64,000 nt of DNA from Channallabes apus (Eukaryota; Chordata; Actinopteri; Siluriformes; Clariidae), in contig CM060113.1 of assembly GCA_030522415.1 (NCBI GenBank), positions 11,852,065 to 11,916,064 of the forward strand. Reading direction: 5' to 3'. Position numbers and translations under genes: made by a program. Under the pieces are notes generated by a model that had not been told where the DNA came from, did not search any database, and was given only the letters and a program-made list of their open reading frames with translations. Positions 31,823 to 43,452 of the stretch are shown one piece after another. How positions within the stretch are numbered: position 1 is the first letter of the stretch; each line of letters starts with the position of its first letter.

Positions 31823-34800
31823 TATATACTGTATGTATGGCAGTGGAAGTGGTTGGGGGGATAAGTAGAAAAAGTTTCTACAGAAACAAATGCTTACAGT
31901 ACGTTGTTTAAAAAAATGGATGAAATAAACGTCAACGAGTTAATTTTATGGAATGTGAACTTGGTTTAAAATTAAAAATTGTAAACTATGAATATCATTT
32001 AAATTCAATATGTGTGAACTGAACTTTGAGCTAGCTCTTGTGAAGTGTGAACCTTCACAGCACTGTTAACAGACAACTTTAAGTCTTTGGGTTTATTTTT
32101 TATTGTAAAAGTGCTTTTAGTGGAAAAAATGCCAAACTGCTGAAGCATAAAACAAAAGAGTTAAAACAGAAAATCACAGTGTGCTTAATATGCCTTTATT
32201 TTTGTGTATGAAACAGCTTCGAGGGAAAAGAAATTTTCTTTGTGTTAAACCGCATCGGAAAAAAAATCATTCAGGAGTCCGTTTCAAAATCAAGGTGTCA
32301 GTGTCAATACTGATATAAAAAATGCTTGAATGGGGTATTTCTTACATTCTATAACTTTTCATTGTTGATGATGTTTTTACAAGTATTACAAGCATTTATA
32401 AGGTATTAAATACATAACTGATATCAGTATATGTACTGGTGGATTGATAACATCATTTTAAATATTTTAAAAAGCATGACCTAGTCCCATGACAGTCTAT
32501 TACCAAAAAAGACCATTTCATTTTTTCTATATTATTATTCTGTACTTATTATGTTTTATAATATGTGATATTATTCTGCAAAAGTTATTCTTCATTTTGT
32601 TATGTGACTGGAAGGTGGATTAAAAATTCTCAGAGAGATTAAGGAAATCCCTCAAGGGCTAGTCTTTTCTCTGTCGCCATCCTTTTGAAGAGACATGTCT
32701 CTAATAATTAGCTTTCTGTGCCAGCTTCACATATCAGTGTCTTAAGATCGCCCACACAGGGAGGGGTCAATCGGTTCTGTCCAGATCCGTGGATGACTTT
32801 ACATGTACTTCAATGACTTAGCGTTAGACTTATAATTGCAGTTATACTTGCAAGCCTCCGGAGGCATAATTAATTTTTATGAGGACTGGCTATGGGAACT
32901 TACCTTTCCTTAAATTACCAGTTGCACATATCCACATTATCCAGCCTGAGCACTTCATTTAGCTTGGATGTCTAGGATGAGAAATTACACAGAGGATGAT
33001 CATTTACAAACCACTGTTTTCAATCTTTACCAGGCAGCATCCTTTACCAGGTCAGTTCTCAAATCAATGCCACTGGTGAACCGCTGAACTAAGTGTCACT
33101 AAGTCAAGCCAATTTTACAAAATTACTCTAACACACTCTTGAGTGGATTATTGCTTAAATAAAACATTGATGAAAATGATATGATAAAATCCAAAGTGCA
33201 ATAAATAATTCATTTCATTTAGTTCCACCATTGCAGTATAGTTTGTTAACAGTCAGCATTAGTTGCTAAGCAACAAAAGATTAGGGCATTTCATGGGGAG
33301 TTTAATTGGTTCAATTCAGTTTTTTTTAAGTGCTTTAAATCAGATTTCAGACCTGAAAGTATTCATTTTATAGGTCTCATTTTAGCTACGCTGCCATAAT
33401 ATAGGCCTAGGTTAAAGATAATCACTTATACTGCCACATACCAGTCAATTACAATCATATTGAACTGCACTCATTGAGGCTCTCCTATTCATTTTCCATG
33501 GTTTGTTTGCTCTCATCCCAAAGGTCCTCATTAGCTTCACTGAAAAACCTCACTGCAGTGTTCCAGCTGTCCATCCCCAGTGGGCTTCTCAGCTACCTGT
33601 CTCTGATTAGGCCCATCCTCACACCTTCTGTTCCTTCCCTCTATATAATCTGAAGAAACCACCAGAGATGAATGAAGAACTGTGAAGATAGGGAACAATT
33701 AACCCAGAACATAATAGATTTTCAGAGCTTGTCAGAATCACCAAAATATGGTATGATTTGAGATATGGCTCTAATCCGTTGACTTACTGTAAATAAGTAT
33801 TTTTGAGCTGAGACAGAGATTTGGTGCTCATCTGAAAGATTTCACCGATTGGTCAACAGCAAGCAATTACTGACTCAAACAAATGATAAAAGATTGATAT
33901 GAGATTATCCAAGGATTGCCAAAGTCCTCGATATTGGTTTGATCTTCCAGCAAATCTTCTGCAATTTTCTCCCTAATTAAAATTAATGCAATCTGATGTG
34001 AGACCATTATTCTGACAAAGCATGGAAAATTCCCCGTATCTTTACACAGAAACCTCTGTCCAGGACAGGTTCTCACAGAAAGGGAAGCCCCATTACAACT
34101 GTCATCATGGGATGCAGTGAGCTGAAGCACAATGCTTTGATAAACAGTTCTGCCGAAATGATGGATGGTGTAGTGTGTTGCCACATTTTCTTCCAAAGCT
34201 GTGTGCAGTCAGTGTGGATTAAAACATTAATCAAATCGATGTCCTTGTGTCATAAGACCCTAGGAATCTGAGCACTGCTCATTACAGAACAGGCATTATG
34301 GTAGGTATTGACACCTTGCAAAGTTTACACAGAGAAGACCTTGCAAAATCTACCTGGATAGAAAGGGAAATGGGAACAATAAGTAAGACATCTTCAAGAT
34401 GGATTTCCTTGGCCGATTTGGCTCAATTAGCCCATTGTGCCAATCCAACATGCATCTCTTTGGCACACTAGCTAGCCACCATTGTTGGTCCAAGGAGTCT
34501 GATCAATTCTAATGACAGGAAATAAATATTCCTCTCCAGAGATGTCAAGGCAGTATTGTAATTTATTTCCGACCAAACTTCCTTATCTATCATCTTTGCT
34601 GAGCTTAGAGTTAGGTCCTTTGTGGATGTTCCTGACGGTACTGCTGGCATTAATCAGTAGACTCTTCTGGCCAGAAAGCTGTGAGGTCTTTGGCAAGAAG
34701 AGGCAAGCTAGCAGCTGATGCAGTGCAATCCTGGATGGAGTTTCAGTGAGGTCTCTGATCCAGAAAGAAGCAACAGCAGCCACTGCAGCTTTGATTAAAA

Positions 34801-35017
34801 GTAAATGGCACCGGTCCCAGCATGCTCATTTGAGTGCACACTCGCTAGAGTCTCAAGCCTTCATCTTGAAAAAAGAGCTTTAAAAAAACGAAAGCCTGGA
34901 AACTTTGTAAATTGCCCTATGCCATTTGAAAAGTAGAATTCTTGTGCTACTGGGAAAGAAGAATTCAAAAATATTTTAGTTACTTTTTTTTTTTCATTCA
35001 GAAAATCTTAGGTTTCT
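31823..35017. other. Longest repeat-poor block, no gene recognised
   Basis: About 3.2 kb shows no transposon end, SINE block or convincing exon. Sequence complexity is normal, and the 32630-32960 part includes motifs such as ggaggcataattaattttta with TAATTA homeodomain cores. A second X-box-like palindrome is at 33262-33274. The open frames at 33867-34196 and 34468-34783 have no recognisable domain. This is the best place in the window to look for conserved non-coding or single-copy host sequence. Confidence 0.45.
33262..33274. promoter_or_regulatory. X-box-like palindrome (RFX-type site)
   Basis: GTTGCTAAGCAAC has two perfect GTTGC half-sites, one base closer than at 13410. It matches RFX-site variants and lies in repeat-poor DNA. 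Confidence 0.45.
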
Positions 35018-35175
35018 TACATTTACATTTACATTTTGGCATTTGGCAGACGCTCTTATCCAGAGCGACTTACATTTTTATCTCATTACACATCTGAGCA
35101 GTTGAGGGTTAAGGGCCTTGCTCAAGGACCCAACAGTGGCAACTTAGTGGTTGTGGGGTTTGAACCTGGGATCTT
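35018..35175 (-). repeat. Fish SINE-like repeat
   Basis: The block acatttggcagacgctcttatc, cited here by its key part ggcagacgctcttatcc, is followed by agagcgacttacatttt, gggttaagggccttgctcaa and gaacctgggatc. This is a very common fish repeat. A shorter piece is at 22716-22790. Confidence 0.75.
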
Positions 35176-35989
35176 CTGAACCGTTCTGAACTGAATAGTT
35201 CAAGGAGAACAGTTTCTTTTCCCATGAGAACAGTATATCCTACACAAATATACTGTATACACAAATTCTCTGTAATTCTAAAACACTTGATGTAGACAAC
35301 TACAGTATGCGACTTAAAAGCAAGGAAATGACAGAATAGAATCGGCATGATTAAAATAAGAGGCTACTGGGAGAATGAACACTGCTGCAAAAAATGAATA
35401 TGACTCAGTGCTTTATCCACTTCTGAGTTCATACACCGCTAGACTATACAAAGCTCTCTCAATCATGGAGTATGAGCTCCCATTAGAGCCTGGAGCTGTG
35501 CTAAAGCTAAGACTTTTCAATACAGCTCTTTTCTTCTAGGTTTATAGGGAACTGACAGAATCTCATGGGTATCAAAATAATTACCCGGTGGCAAGAGCGA
35601 TGACCTCAGGCCTTAGCAATATTCATAAGACCTTTTTTATACATAATGAATGACCTGAATACATTAAATTATTAATACATTAACATATCATTGGGAAAAA
35701 AACAGTTCTGAAACCCCTAAGTGTATTTGGAAAATAGCACAAAGAGGTTTTGCTGCTGTGAGGTTAATCTCTATGTCAGACAGTATCAAGAAATCCAAAA
35801 GAGCCAGATGATACGCGCAAAACTTATTTAAAACTTAAAAAGAATTAGCACAATATATACACAAATAAAGACTATATAGACTATAGACGAGCCAAGAACA
35901 AACCAATTAGCAAGTTATAGATATAACAGCAATACCATAATGAAGATACAGATTCTTCAGGAAGGACAATGCCAAGCAACTAAGGTTAG
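35176..35989. other. Unique DNA
   Basis: No gene or repeat was recognised. Confidence 0.5.
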
Positions 35990-36019
35990 ACTACTCTCTC
36001 TCTCTCTCTCTCTCTCTCT
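35990..36019. repeat. (CT)n microsatellite
   Basis: About 13 CT units abut the SINE tail that follows. Confidence 0.95.
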
Positions 36020-36330
36020 GGGCTGGGCCTGGAGCCCATCCCAGGTGCATGAGGCCAGGTACATCCTTAACATGCTGCCAATCCTTCACAGGTGCAGCAC
36101 ACTTACTTTTACACTACAAGCAACTTGTAAGCGCCAACTAGCCTAATCTGCTTGTCTTTGGACTAAGAGAGGAAATCGAAGCACCCAGAGAAAACCCACT
36201 AAGCACAGGTTGAACATGCAAATTACACAACCACACAAACACACCCATTTACACACTCAAGGCAGGACTCACACCCTCAACCCTGCCCGAAGGTGTGAGG
36301 CTACAATGCTAACCATTATGCCAATGTAAG
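36020..36330 (-). mobile_element. SINE of the GGCAGCACGG family, minus strand
   Basis: Tail first: gcctggagcccatcccagg, then inverted counterparts of the 24941-25265 blocks (ggactaagagaggaaatcg, gaaaacccact). It ends with a degenerate tRNA-like head near 36270-36330 (aaggtgtgaggctacaatgc). Confidence 0.65.
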
Positions 36331-36529
36331 ATCACTGTTTTTTCCCCCTTTGCTGTTCTTATTCTTTACCCTGATGTTTTATGACAGTTGGCAGACAAAC
36401 CCAATGGTGCACTATTGTCACCAACAGGAATGGAGTGTGAATCAGGATTCCAACTATCCTTGTCCACCATCCTACTAAAACGGCAGAAAGGAAGAATGAA
36501 TGAACTAATTATACTCTCTATTTTCTATT

Positions 36530-36680
36530 AAAAGGCCCAGGGTCATTTCCCACCCAATTTCCAAACCACAGCCACTGGATGCAGTCCGGATAAAATAGGA
36601 GGGAGGCTTATACTAGGAAGGGCATCTGACTTAAAATCTGCCAAGTTCAGGAAAGACCAACAACAACAACTTTTACTATC
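36530..36680 (+). mobile_element. SINE fragment of the 24607 family
   Basis: ccactggatgcagtccggat, then gggagg and aggaagggcatctgact, ending in caacaacaacaac. This is the inverse orientation of the copy at 24607-24846, with the head missing. Confidence 0.65.
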
Positions 36681-36899
36681 AAATTTATTTTCTTGATATT
36701 AAGGCAAAATAAATCATTTAACATTTATCTGTATCTTTTACTCCTTTGTCCATATGTATATTTATTTACATGCATATTTATTCTTATAATTGTACACCTC
36801 TATTGCTTGTGTAGATTGCACACTGTACTGTACCAGTGTACCAGTAATGTGATGTGACAATAAAAGTCATTTGATTTAATTTGATTTAATAGATCTTGT
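36681..36899. other. Unique AT-rich DNA
   Basis: Only a short ttgatttaa repeat near 36871-36890 stands out. Confidence 0.5.
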
Positions 36900-38103
36900 A
36901 GATTAAACCATAACTTTATTTCTCTAAGCTCTCCTTCAACTTCCTCCTTTTTAGCATCATATTTTGGACAGTAAAACATAGCGTGCTTTAAAGTTTTCTT
37001 TCCTGTTCTGTGTTTCGCTATTTTAAATAATGCACCATTTAGTACAGCATGCCCAAACCGCAGCTTAGATATTATCGACTCCTATCTCCCGCATCTTCTG
37101 GTGTTTCTCATCACTCCTACCTTTCTTTGGATTTTTATATAACCATCTTCAAGTTCTTTCTTCTTCCCACTGTTTCAGCCACATTTTATCAACTTTTATT
37201 TTAAATTACATCCTTCATTTCTAGTGTACTGAAACTGTCAAGTCAGTATGGATTTTAAATGTGGTCCATTAGCAGATTTATCTACTAACTCATTTCCTTC
37301 TATCCCTATATGTGTTGGAGCCCATACATATGTAACATTTAATCCCATTATTTGAACTCTGTACAACAGAGGCTCTATCACTATTAACATGTCTGGTCTT
37401 CTTTCTGAATGACTATATTTCAAGCGAGCTAGTGATTAAATAGTACGTCGCTGCTCTCAAAGGTCTCAGGTGTTCAATCCATTGTATCACTATAAGTTTT
37501 GCTAGATAAACCATCACTGATTCTTACTCTAGATTTAACTTAAAATTTTGTTACATTAAATACTATTTCTTTTTTATTGCTTGAACTCTTTAAGGCAACT
37601 GGGTAAATCTGAATAAAACTATAATAATGACTTTCTAAATAGGCCCAAACTCATATTTAATTCATGATGCATTGCTTTCAATTTCTTTTTCTTTATTACC
37701 GTTAAATGCATCTGTAAGTATCCATGTCTCATGCTCCATTTCTTTGGGACAACTGGACTTACATCCAGTTTGATTATTCCCAATTCTGTTGTTCTCTGTA
37801 GAACTGTTCATGCATCAAGTTTTCCTCTCTTCTCTATTTTCCAGCAAGGAAAATGTGTATTTAATGTGATTCACACTGGGTGATCCTGCTTTTGTCCCAA
37901 CAAATTGACCCAGTAGTTGAGTGGCAGTTGTGCTTTTCTGGGATCTGGAGTAATTTCCACCTTTTCAACTTGGATGTCCTTGGAGTTATTTTGAATGCAC
38001 CTGAACATGATTTTAATGCTTGATACTAAATGTGGTCGTTCTTTTTTGAGTGATGTGTTGGCAGCCGATGCAAACAACCACACACCCATAATCCATTACT
38101 GGC
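36900..38103 (-). pseudogene. I/Nimb-like LINE relic with RNase H segment
   Basis: Read on the minus strand, this stretch is a decayed non-LTR retrotransposon. The clearest part is an RNase H-like segment at 37238-37423 with WAPTHIGIEGNELVDKSA, matching the conserved W-x-P-x-H-x-G-x-x-G-N-x-x-x-D core. Its final Asp is the last RNase H catalytic residue. Upstream on the same strand (37700-38090) are further degenerate frames. Only LINEs of the I group and relatives carry an RNase H domain after the reverse transcriptase, which is why I suggest I/Nimb. The whole is shot through with stops. Harbinger copy 2 is inserted at 38107, and the relic probably continues past it at 41775-41960. Confidence 0.55.
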
Positions 38104-38848
38104 CTGGGGTGTGTTTCCCAAAAGCATCGTTAGCCAACTATGGTCGCAAGTTCCGTTGTTACCAACATAGTTCAACAACTAGGTGTTTCCCGAAACCATA
38201 GTTCAAACGAACATTCGCAAACAGCGTCGCAAACTTACGTGGTTGGAACTACAGCCTTCGACCTGTGGTTAGAAGCAGAGTTCCTTGTTAGTTTTCTGTG
38301 TTGACGTCTTTGATTTCGCCGCGGCTACAGTAGGTGTGTTCTATTCACAGTTAACGACCTTACGCCCTATTAGTTTCTAAAAATTTTCCCAACCACTTTG
38401 AGCGATTTGGAAAACTTAATGTTTTGGTGCTCAGATATTTGGTTATTAATTTTTCAGTTATTTTGATTACAAATTCACTTTAAACGATATAACAGCGGTA
38501 CCATCGCAATTATTCTCCCTTCGAAGTGCCCTACGGAAGCATTATTTACGCCGGTTGGAACACAGCCTTGGTTTCGTTTGTGCGAAGAAAAGGTGAGTTT
38601 TTAAGTGAGTATCTTTAAACATACCCAAAGAGAAATGTCTCATAACAATATTTGTAGTAGTATGTTAGAGGTTTTCACTTATAATGAATGTTATCTGTAC
38701 TGTTCACGTAGTCAACATATACAGTGCACAAAGTGTTAAGAACTAAGAAATTGTAAAACTTATACACTACCATAGTGTAAGCTTATTTAAAATATTACTC
38801 AATATATAGTCAATGAATGTACACAAGTAAATCAACAAACTGGGGTTT

Positions 38849-38924
38849 GGGCACTGGCTGGGAATCGAACCCGGGCCATCCGCATGGCAGGCGAAACAGC
38901 TACCACTGAGCCACCCCGGTGCCC
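38849..38924 (-). pseudogene. tRNA-Gly(GCC)-like sequence
   Basis: On the minus strand it has a cloverleaf-like layout. The A-box is TGGCTCAGTGGTAGC, the anticodon loop CTGCCAT (anticodon GCC) sits between short stems, and the B-box is GGTTCGATTCCC. The acceptor ends GGGCACC and AGTGCCC pair imperfectly, with one mismatch and an extra G early in the sequence. The lost acceptor pairing and the location inside a transposon argue for a relic or SINE head. Confidence 0.75.
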
Positions 38925-38964
38925 TTCTGAGAAGTAGAATATGGATTATTCATAGGTTTATTTA

Positions 38965-38995
38965 TTAATAATAATAATAATAATAATAATAATTT
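38965..38995. repeat. (AAT)n microsatellite
   Basis: About ten AAT units in Harbinger copy 2, absent from the corresponding part of copy 1. Confidence 0.95.
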
Positions 38996-39139
38996 TATAC
39001 TTGTTTGCAAAAGTATTTAAAGTACATCTGCAGGGGGAAACCATGTAGGCAAATAAACATAATATTTATTAACACAAGTTCATTTGAGATTCTTTTAAAC
39101 AAAAAAAAAATACAGGATCCAAACTGTAAAAAAAAAAAA

Positions 39140-39415
39140 AAAAAAAACTAACCAAACATATTCTGAATTAACAGTTGTCTGACCTGCTCCTGCATGCATT
39201 CTGCCTTGATGTGTGTTCGAAGGATCATCATTATCATCATCATCCTCATCAGAAGTGTAATCTTCCTCATCCACAGCAGCACCAGAAAGACCCCCCTCTT
39301 CCTCATCACAAAGCGAGACATTTTCCTTGACTGCAATGTTGTGGAGAATTGCAGTAACTACAATTACATAGCAGCTTTTGGAGGGATCAATTTCAGGCCA
39401 CCACTGGACTTGCTT
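39140..39415 (-). pseudogene. Harbinger (HARBI1-like) transposase, C-terminal remnant
   Basis: Harbinger transposases are DDE nucleases that cut and paste the element. On the minus strand the frame reads CYVIVVTAILHNIAVKENVS, the conserved C-terminal helix (A-x-L-H-N-I-A) of the HARBI1 family. It is followed by a strongly acidic tail (YTSDEDDDDNDDPS). The last residues require a frame change near 39180 to reach the family-like ending LLIQNMFG. Everything upstream, including the catalytic D-D-E residues, is missing. The remnant is joined directly to the end of the Myb/SANT-like frame at about 39400-39415. This shows an internal deletion between the element's two genes. Confidence 0.75.
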
Positions 39416-39641
39416 GTTTGGTCACACTTGCAAAGTCCCTCCACTTGTTTCTGACTTCCTCTGGGTTTCTCTCATACCCATTTCCAGATGCATTAATTTT
39501 TTGTGCGATTTCATTCCAATTTTTTTTGTCCAAATTTGTAACTGTGTTTTTTAATTTGGAGAAAAGCAAGATTTGATTGTTTCCCACCTCCTCCAAAAGA
39601 ACTGCAAGCTCTTTTTTAGTAAATTGTGGTTTACGTGTAAT
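39393..39641 (-). pseudogene. Myb/SANT-like Harbinger accessory protein, nearly complete domain
   Basis: This protein normally binds the transposon ends and helps bring the Harbinger transposase to the nucleus. On the minus strand the frame reads TRKPQFTKKELAVLLEEV, then KNWNEIAQKINASG and NPEEVRNKWRDFAS. Tryptophans and hydrophobic residues are spaced as in Myb/SANT-like DNA-binding domains. The start codon position holds ATT, whereas copy 1 has ATG at the matching site (7346). After WRDFASVTKQ the frame runs through a deletion junction and stops. A Tc1 element sits about 50 bp upstream at 39691. The copy is inactive, but the domain is almost complete. Confidence 0.8.
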
Positions 39642-39690
39642 TTTTTCACGTCAACTCTCATTAAACCATGGCTGTATGTAAAGGGACTTA

Positions 39691-41298
39691 CAGTGGTGTG
39701 AAAAACTATTTGCCCCCTTCCTGATTTCTTATTCTTTTGCATGTTTGTCACACTTAAATGTTTCTGCTCATCAAAAACCGTTAACTATTAGTCAAAGATA
39801 ACATAATTGAACACAAAATGCAGTTTTTAAATGAAGGTTTACGTTATTAAGGGAGAAAAAAACTCCAAATCTACATGGCCCTGTGTGAAAAAGTGATTGC
39901 CCCCCTTGTTAAAAAATAACTTAACTGTGGTTTATCACACCTGAGATCAATTTCTGTAGTCACCCCGAGGCCTGATTACTGCCACACCTGTTTCAATCAA
40001 GAAATCACTTAAATAGGAGCTACCTGACACAGAGAAGTAGACCAAAAGCACCTCAAAAGCTAGACATCATGCCAAGATCCAAAGAAATTCAGGAACAAAT
40101 GAGAACAAAAGTAATTGAGATCTATCAGTCTGGTAAAGGTTATAAAGCCATTTCTAAAGTTTTGGGACTCCAGCGAACCACAGTGAGAGCCATTATCCAC
40201 AAATGGCAAAAACATGGAACAGTGGTGAACCTTCCCAGGAGTGGCCGGCGACCAAAATTACCCCAAGAGCGCAGAGACATCTCATCCGAGAGGCCACAAA
40301 AGACCCCAGGACAACATCTAAAGAACAGCAGGCCTCACTTGCCTCAATTAAGGTCAGTGTTCACGACTCCACCATAAGAAAGAGACTGGGCAAAAACGGC
40401 CTGCATGGCAGATTTCCAAGGCGCAAACCACTTTTAAGCAAAAAGAACATTAAGGCTCGTCTCAATTTTCCAAAAAAACATCTCAATGATTGCCAAGACT
40501 TTTGGGAAAATACCTTGTGGACCGACGAGACAAAAGTTGAACTTTTTGGAAGGTGCGTGTCCCGTTACATCTGGCGTAAAAGTAACACAGCATTTCAGAA
40601 AAAGAACATCATACCAACAGTAAAATATGGTGGTGGTAGTGTGATGGTCTGGGGTTGTTTTGCTGCTTCAGGACCTGGAAGGCTTGCTGTGATAGATGGA
40701 ACCATGAATTCTACTGTCTACCAAAAAATCCTGAAGGAGAATGTCCGGCCATCTGTTTGTCAACTCAAGCTGAAGCTATCTTGGGTGCTGCAGCAGGACA
40801 ATGACCCAAAACACACCAGCAAATCCACCTCTGAATGGCTGAAGAAAAACAAAATGAAGACTTTGGAGTGGCCTAGTCAAAGTCCTGACCTGAATCCTAT
40901 TGAGATGTTGTGGCATGACCTTAAAAAGGCGGTTCATGCTAGAGAACCCTCAAATACCAACAATTCTGCAAAGATGAATGGGCCAAAATTCCTCCAGGGC
41001 GCTGTAAAAGACTCGTTGCAAGTTATCGCAAACGCTTGATTGCAGTTATTGCTGCTAAGGGTGGCCCAACCAGTTATTAGGTTCAGGAGGCAATTACTTT
41101 TTCACACAGGGCCATGTAGGTTTGGATTTTTTTTCTCCCTAAATAATAAAACCCCTCATTTAAAAACTGCATTTTGTGTTTACTTGTGTTATCTTTGACT
41201 AATAGTTAAATGTGTTTGATGATCAGAAACATTTTGTGTGACAAACATGCAAAAGAATAAGAAATCAGGAGGGGGGCAAATAGTTTTTCACACCACTG
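39691..41298 (+). mobile_element. Tc1-like transposon (CAGTGGTGTG family), copy 1
   Basis: Inverted ends CAGTGGTGTGAAAAACTATT and its complement are flanked by TA (39689-39690 and 41299-41300). The long inverted repeats are about 200 bp. It has inserted into Harbinger copy 2 just upstream of the Myb-like frame. The sister copy is at 58821-60442. Confidence 0.93.
40069..41095 (+). pseudogene. Tc1-family transposase, two frameshifts (copy 1)
   Basis: The gene starts MPRSKEIQEQMRTKVIEIYQ at 40069. The first frame holds the helix-turn-helix region (YKAISKVLGLQRTTVRAI) and runs to 40377. A one-base shift at about 40245 moves the rest into the frame 40203-41039. That frame carries the catalytic motifs LWTDETKVELFG (first Asp), [11 protein letters not shown] (second Asp) and [11 protein letters not shown] (Glu), with the DD34E spacing. 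A 10-base deletion near 40965, visible against copy 2, scrambles the C-terminus. Only a few lesions separate it from a full-length gene of about 340 residues, so the copy is young but dead. Confidence 0.9.
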
Positions 41299-41774
41299 TA
41301 TATAGGAAATAATATTGAGCAAAATAGGTAACAGGTGTTCACAACACAATCCCAGCATTTTCAAAACCCATCATTTCTTTTTATTTTAATTGTACTGATG
41401 TATCAATACCAAATAAAAAATGAGTTCAAATGAAATATTGAAAAATGAAAAATGTTGTGTTTGTGACATTATTACACCACTTCTACGTTACGTCACTGCG
41501 AAAGCGCATTGAATGCGAGCCCAAGAGAGAGAGAAAAAAAATAAACACACTTTACAGTAGGGGGTGATACAGTATGTGCCTATGGCACTACTCCGCCATT
41601 ATATCGAAGAAGAAGATGAACGACAGATTAAACAAACTTAGTTCTAACCATGGAAGTGCGACACAGGTACTATGGTTTTGGGAAACACTTGTGACTAGTT
41701 AGTTTCTTCAACGTTGCATCGTACTATGGTGGTTAAGCAAAGAGCTACATAGTTGTACGGGAAACGCACCCCTG

Positions 41775-43449
41775 GTTAGCTGAGTATAAGTGGTCTTCAG
41801 TGCAGATCTTTCTGCTCCCCATTCCGTTGCAACTAGACAGCTCAATATGTAAAACCTCTCTTGTCAAACCATATTCGTAAAAAAAAATAATCACGTATTC
41901 CACTCTCTCTAGAGCTCTAAGAGACAATTTAATCCAACATTACTGTTAGTTCTTTTCCTTGAGTATTTTGCCATCTGAAAATATAAAACCACCGGTTAAA
42001 TAACAACTCATCTACTTTTCTAATGCTTTCTTGTACTACTACATCATGTTCAAAGAGAGATAATTTCTTTATATTAAAAACCATTCTTTATACTCTCTCA
42101 ATCATCTACTATATTACTTGATCCTGTAGACATGGTCACAGAGGACACGAGGTGTGGTACACACTGGATGGGGTGCCAATATATTGCAGGACAAGCATTG
42201 TTTACACTGAAAAGAATTATACTTTGGATCAACTTTTAAAAAATTGCTTCAATTTGTTATAAGTAATTTTTTTTACTTTCTCTCAAATCAAATGTTATAG
42301 TTTTATTTAAGGTTAAATTTTCATTAAATATAAATATATTTTTAAGTTTCCCCAAAACAAAAATAAATTCATCCATCCAAATCAAAAACAAAAGTTGTTA
42401 CAATGCCTTAGGCCAGTAAAACTTGTTTTTCTACTTTGTAACAACTTGATTATATCACTTTAGAAAAACATAAAATTTAACATTAAATTTAAGTTTAGTG
42501 TTTACCTTAAAAGAAATTACATTCATGTAGTATAAAGTAATAGGAGTAAATTATAGGAGTAAAGTAATCTTTTTCATTATTCTCAAGTTAAAGTATGATT
42601 ACGTACAAACTTAATTTTATGAATTATACATAAAAATCAACATACAGTCTTTTTCTGAAATAAAGAAATGTACTTATCTCTATGCAAAAAAAATCCACTT
42701 ATGTAGAGAAGTTACATTTATGAATGAAGTAAGTAACTTTTTAAAAAAAAGATTTATAAATGAAGACTATGAACAAACAAGTTCTCATAAAAAACATGTA
42801 TTACCATCCTTGAACCCAAACATTACCTATTCTTTTTGTTGTACTATTATTTCTCCAATTAAAAGACAGAAAACAAAAATTTAATAAATAAAACAATGCA
42901 TTTTTAATAACTTAAGCTTAAGAACTATATAAACCTATTTGCTAACCATGTGAAAATCTGACAATTGTTGGACAAAGTGACCAAAATTCTATATTTTAAT
43001 GTCAATAAAGAATATGTTCCCTAAATATTTTCTACCGGGCCAAAAAAGATAGGTCAAGCTTACTGTAGCGCATACAGTAGATGAGGCCAAACAACATGGA
43101 ACATTCACGTGCGACTGATAGAAACTCAGTAAGTCACAATCCCGATTTCATGTGGTGGCTAAAGACAGTCCTCTTCCTACCTGAGGACAAACAGGGCCAT
43201 CATGCACCTCACAAGTTCTGCCTGAGCTTCATCTTCCTGAACAAACTAATAAAAGAAAGGACATTTGTTAGACAAGTTGCTCTATTTGGCAAAACAGTGT
43301 CTCATGTATGCATGTAAAAATCACTTAATTCTCCCTATGAGTGCAAAAAAAAAAAAACACCTAGGATTAAGGTGCATCAAGTTAAATGTAATTATGTCAA
43401 TGAATAGGCAAAAACAACTGACATACCTATACATACACACATTATATAT
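41775..43449. other. LINE remnant then unique AT-rich DNA
   Basis: 41775-41960 is probably the continuation of the minus-strand LINE at 36900-38103. From about 41960 on, nothing is recognised, apart from a short SINE-tail-like scrap near 42130-42200. Confidence 0.4.
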
Positions 43450-43452
43450 TAC

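Larger units (their letters stand above)
38107..41771 (-). mobile_element. Harbinger-type element, copy 2, with Tc1 insertion
   Basis: Ends GGGTGTGTTTCCC and GGGAAACGCACCC (inverted) are flanked by CTG (38104-38106 and 41772-41774). This is copy 1 in the opposite orientation. Removing the Tc1 (39691-41298) leaves about 2.06 kb. In minus-strand order it carries a Myb/SANT-like frame, the C-terminal end of a Harbinger transposase and a tRNA-Gly-like sequence. It lacks the palindromic insertion of copy 1 and so preserves the empty site at 38251-38256. Confidence 0.88.

Noticed and set aside
33867..34783. Several open frames of 60-110 residues in the repeat-poor block
   Set aside because: They lie on both strands and overlap, with no domain or splice evidence, so they are probably chance frames.
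38849..38924. Functional tRNA-Gly gene
   Set aside because: The acceptor stem is mismatched, there is an extra base near the start, and it lies inside a transposon with a counterpart that is more degraded.
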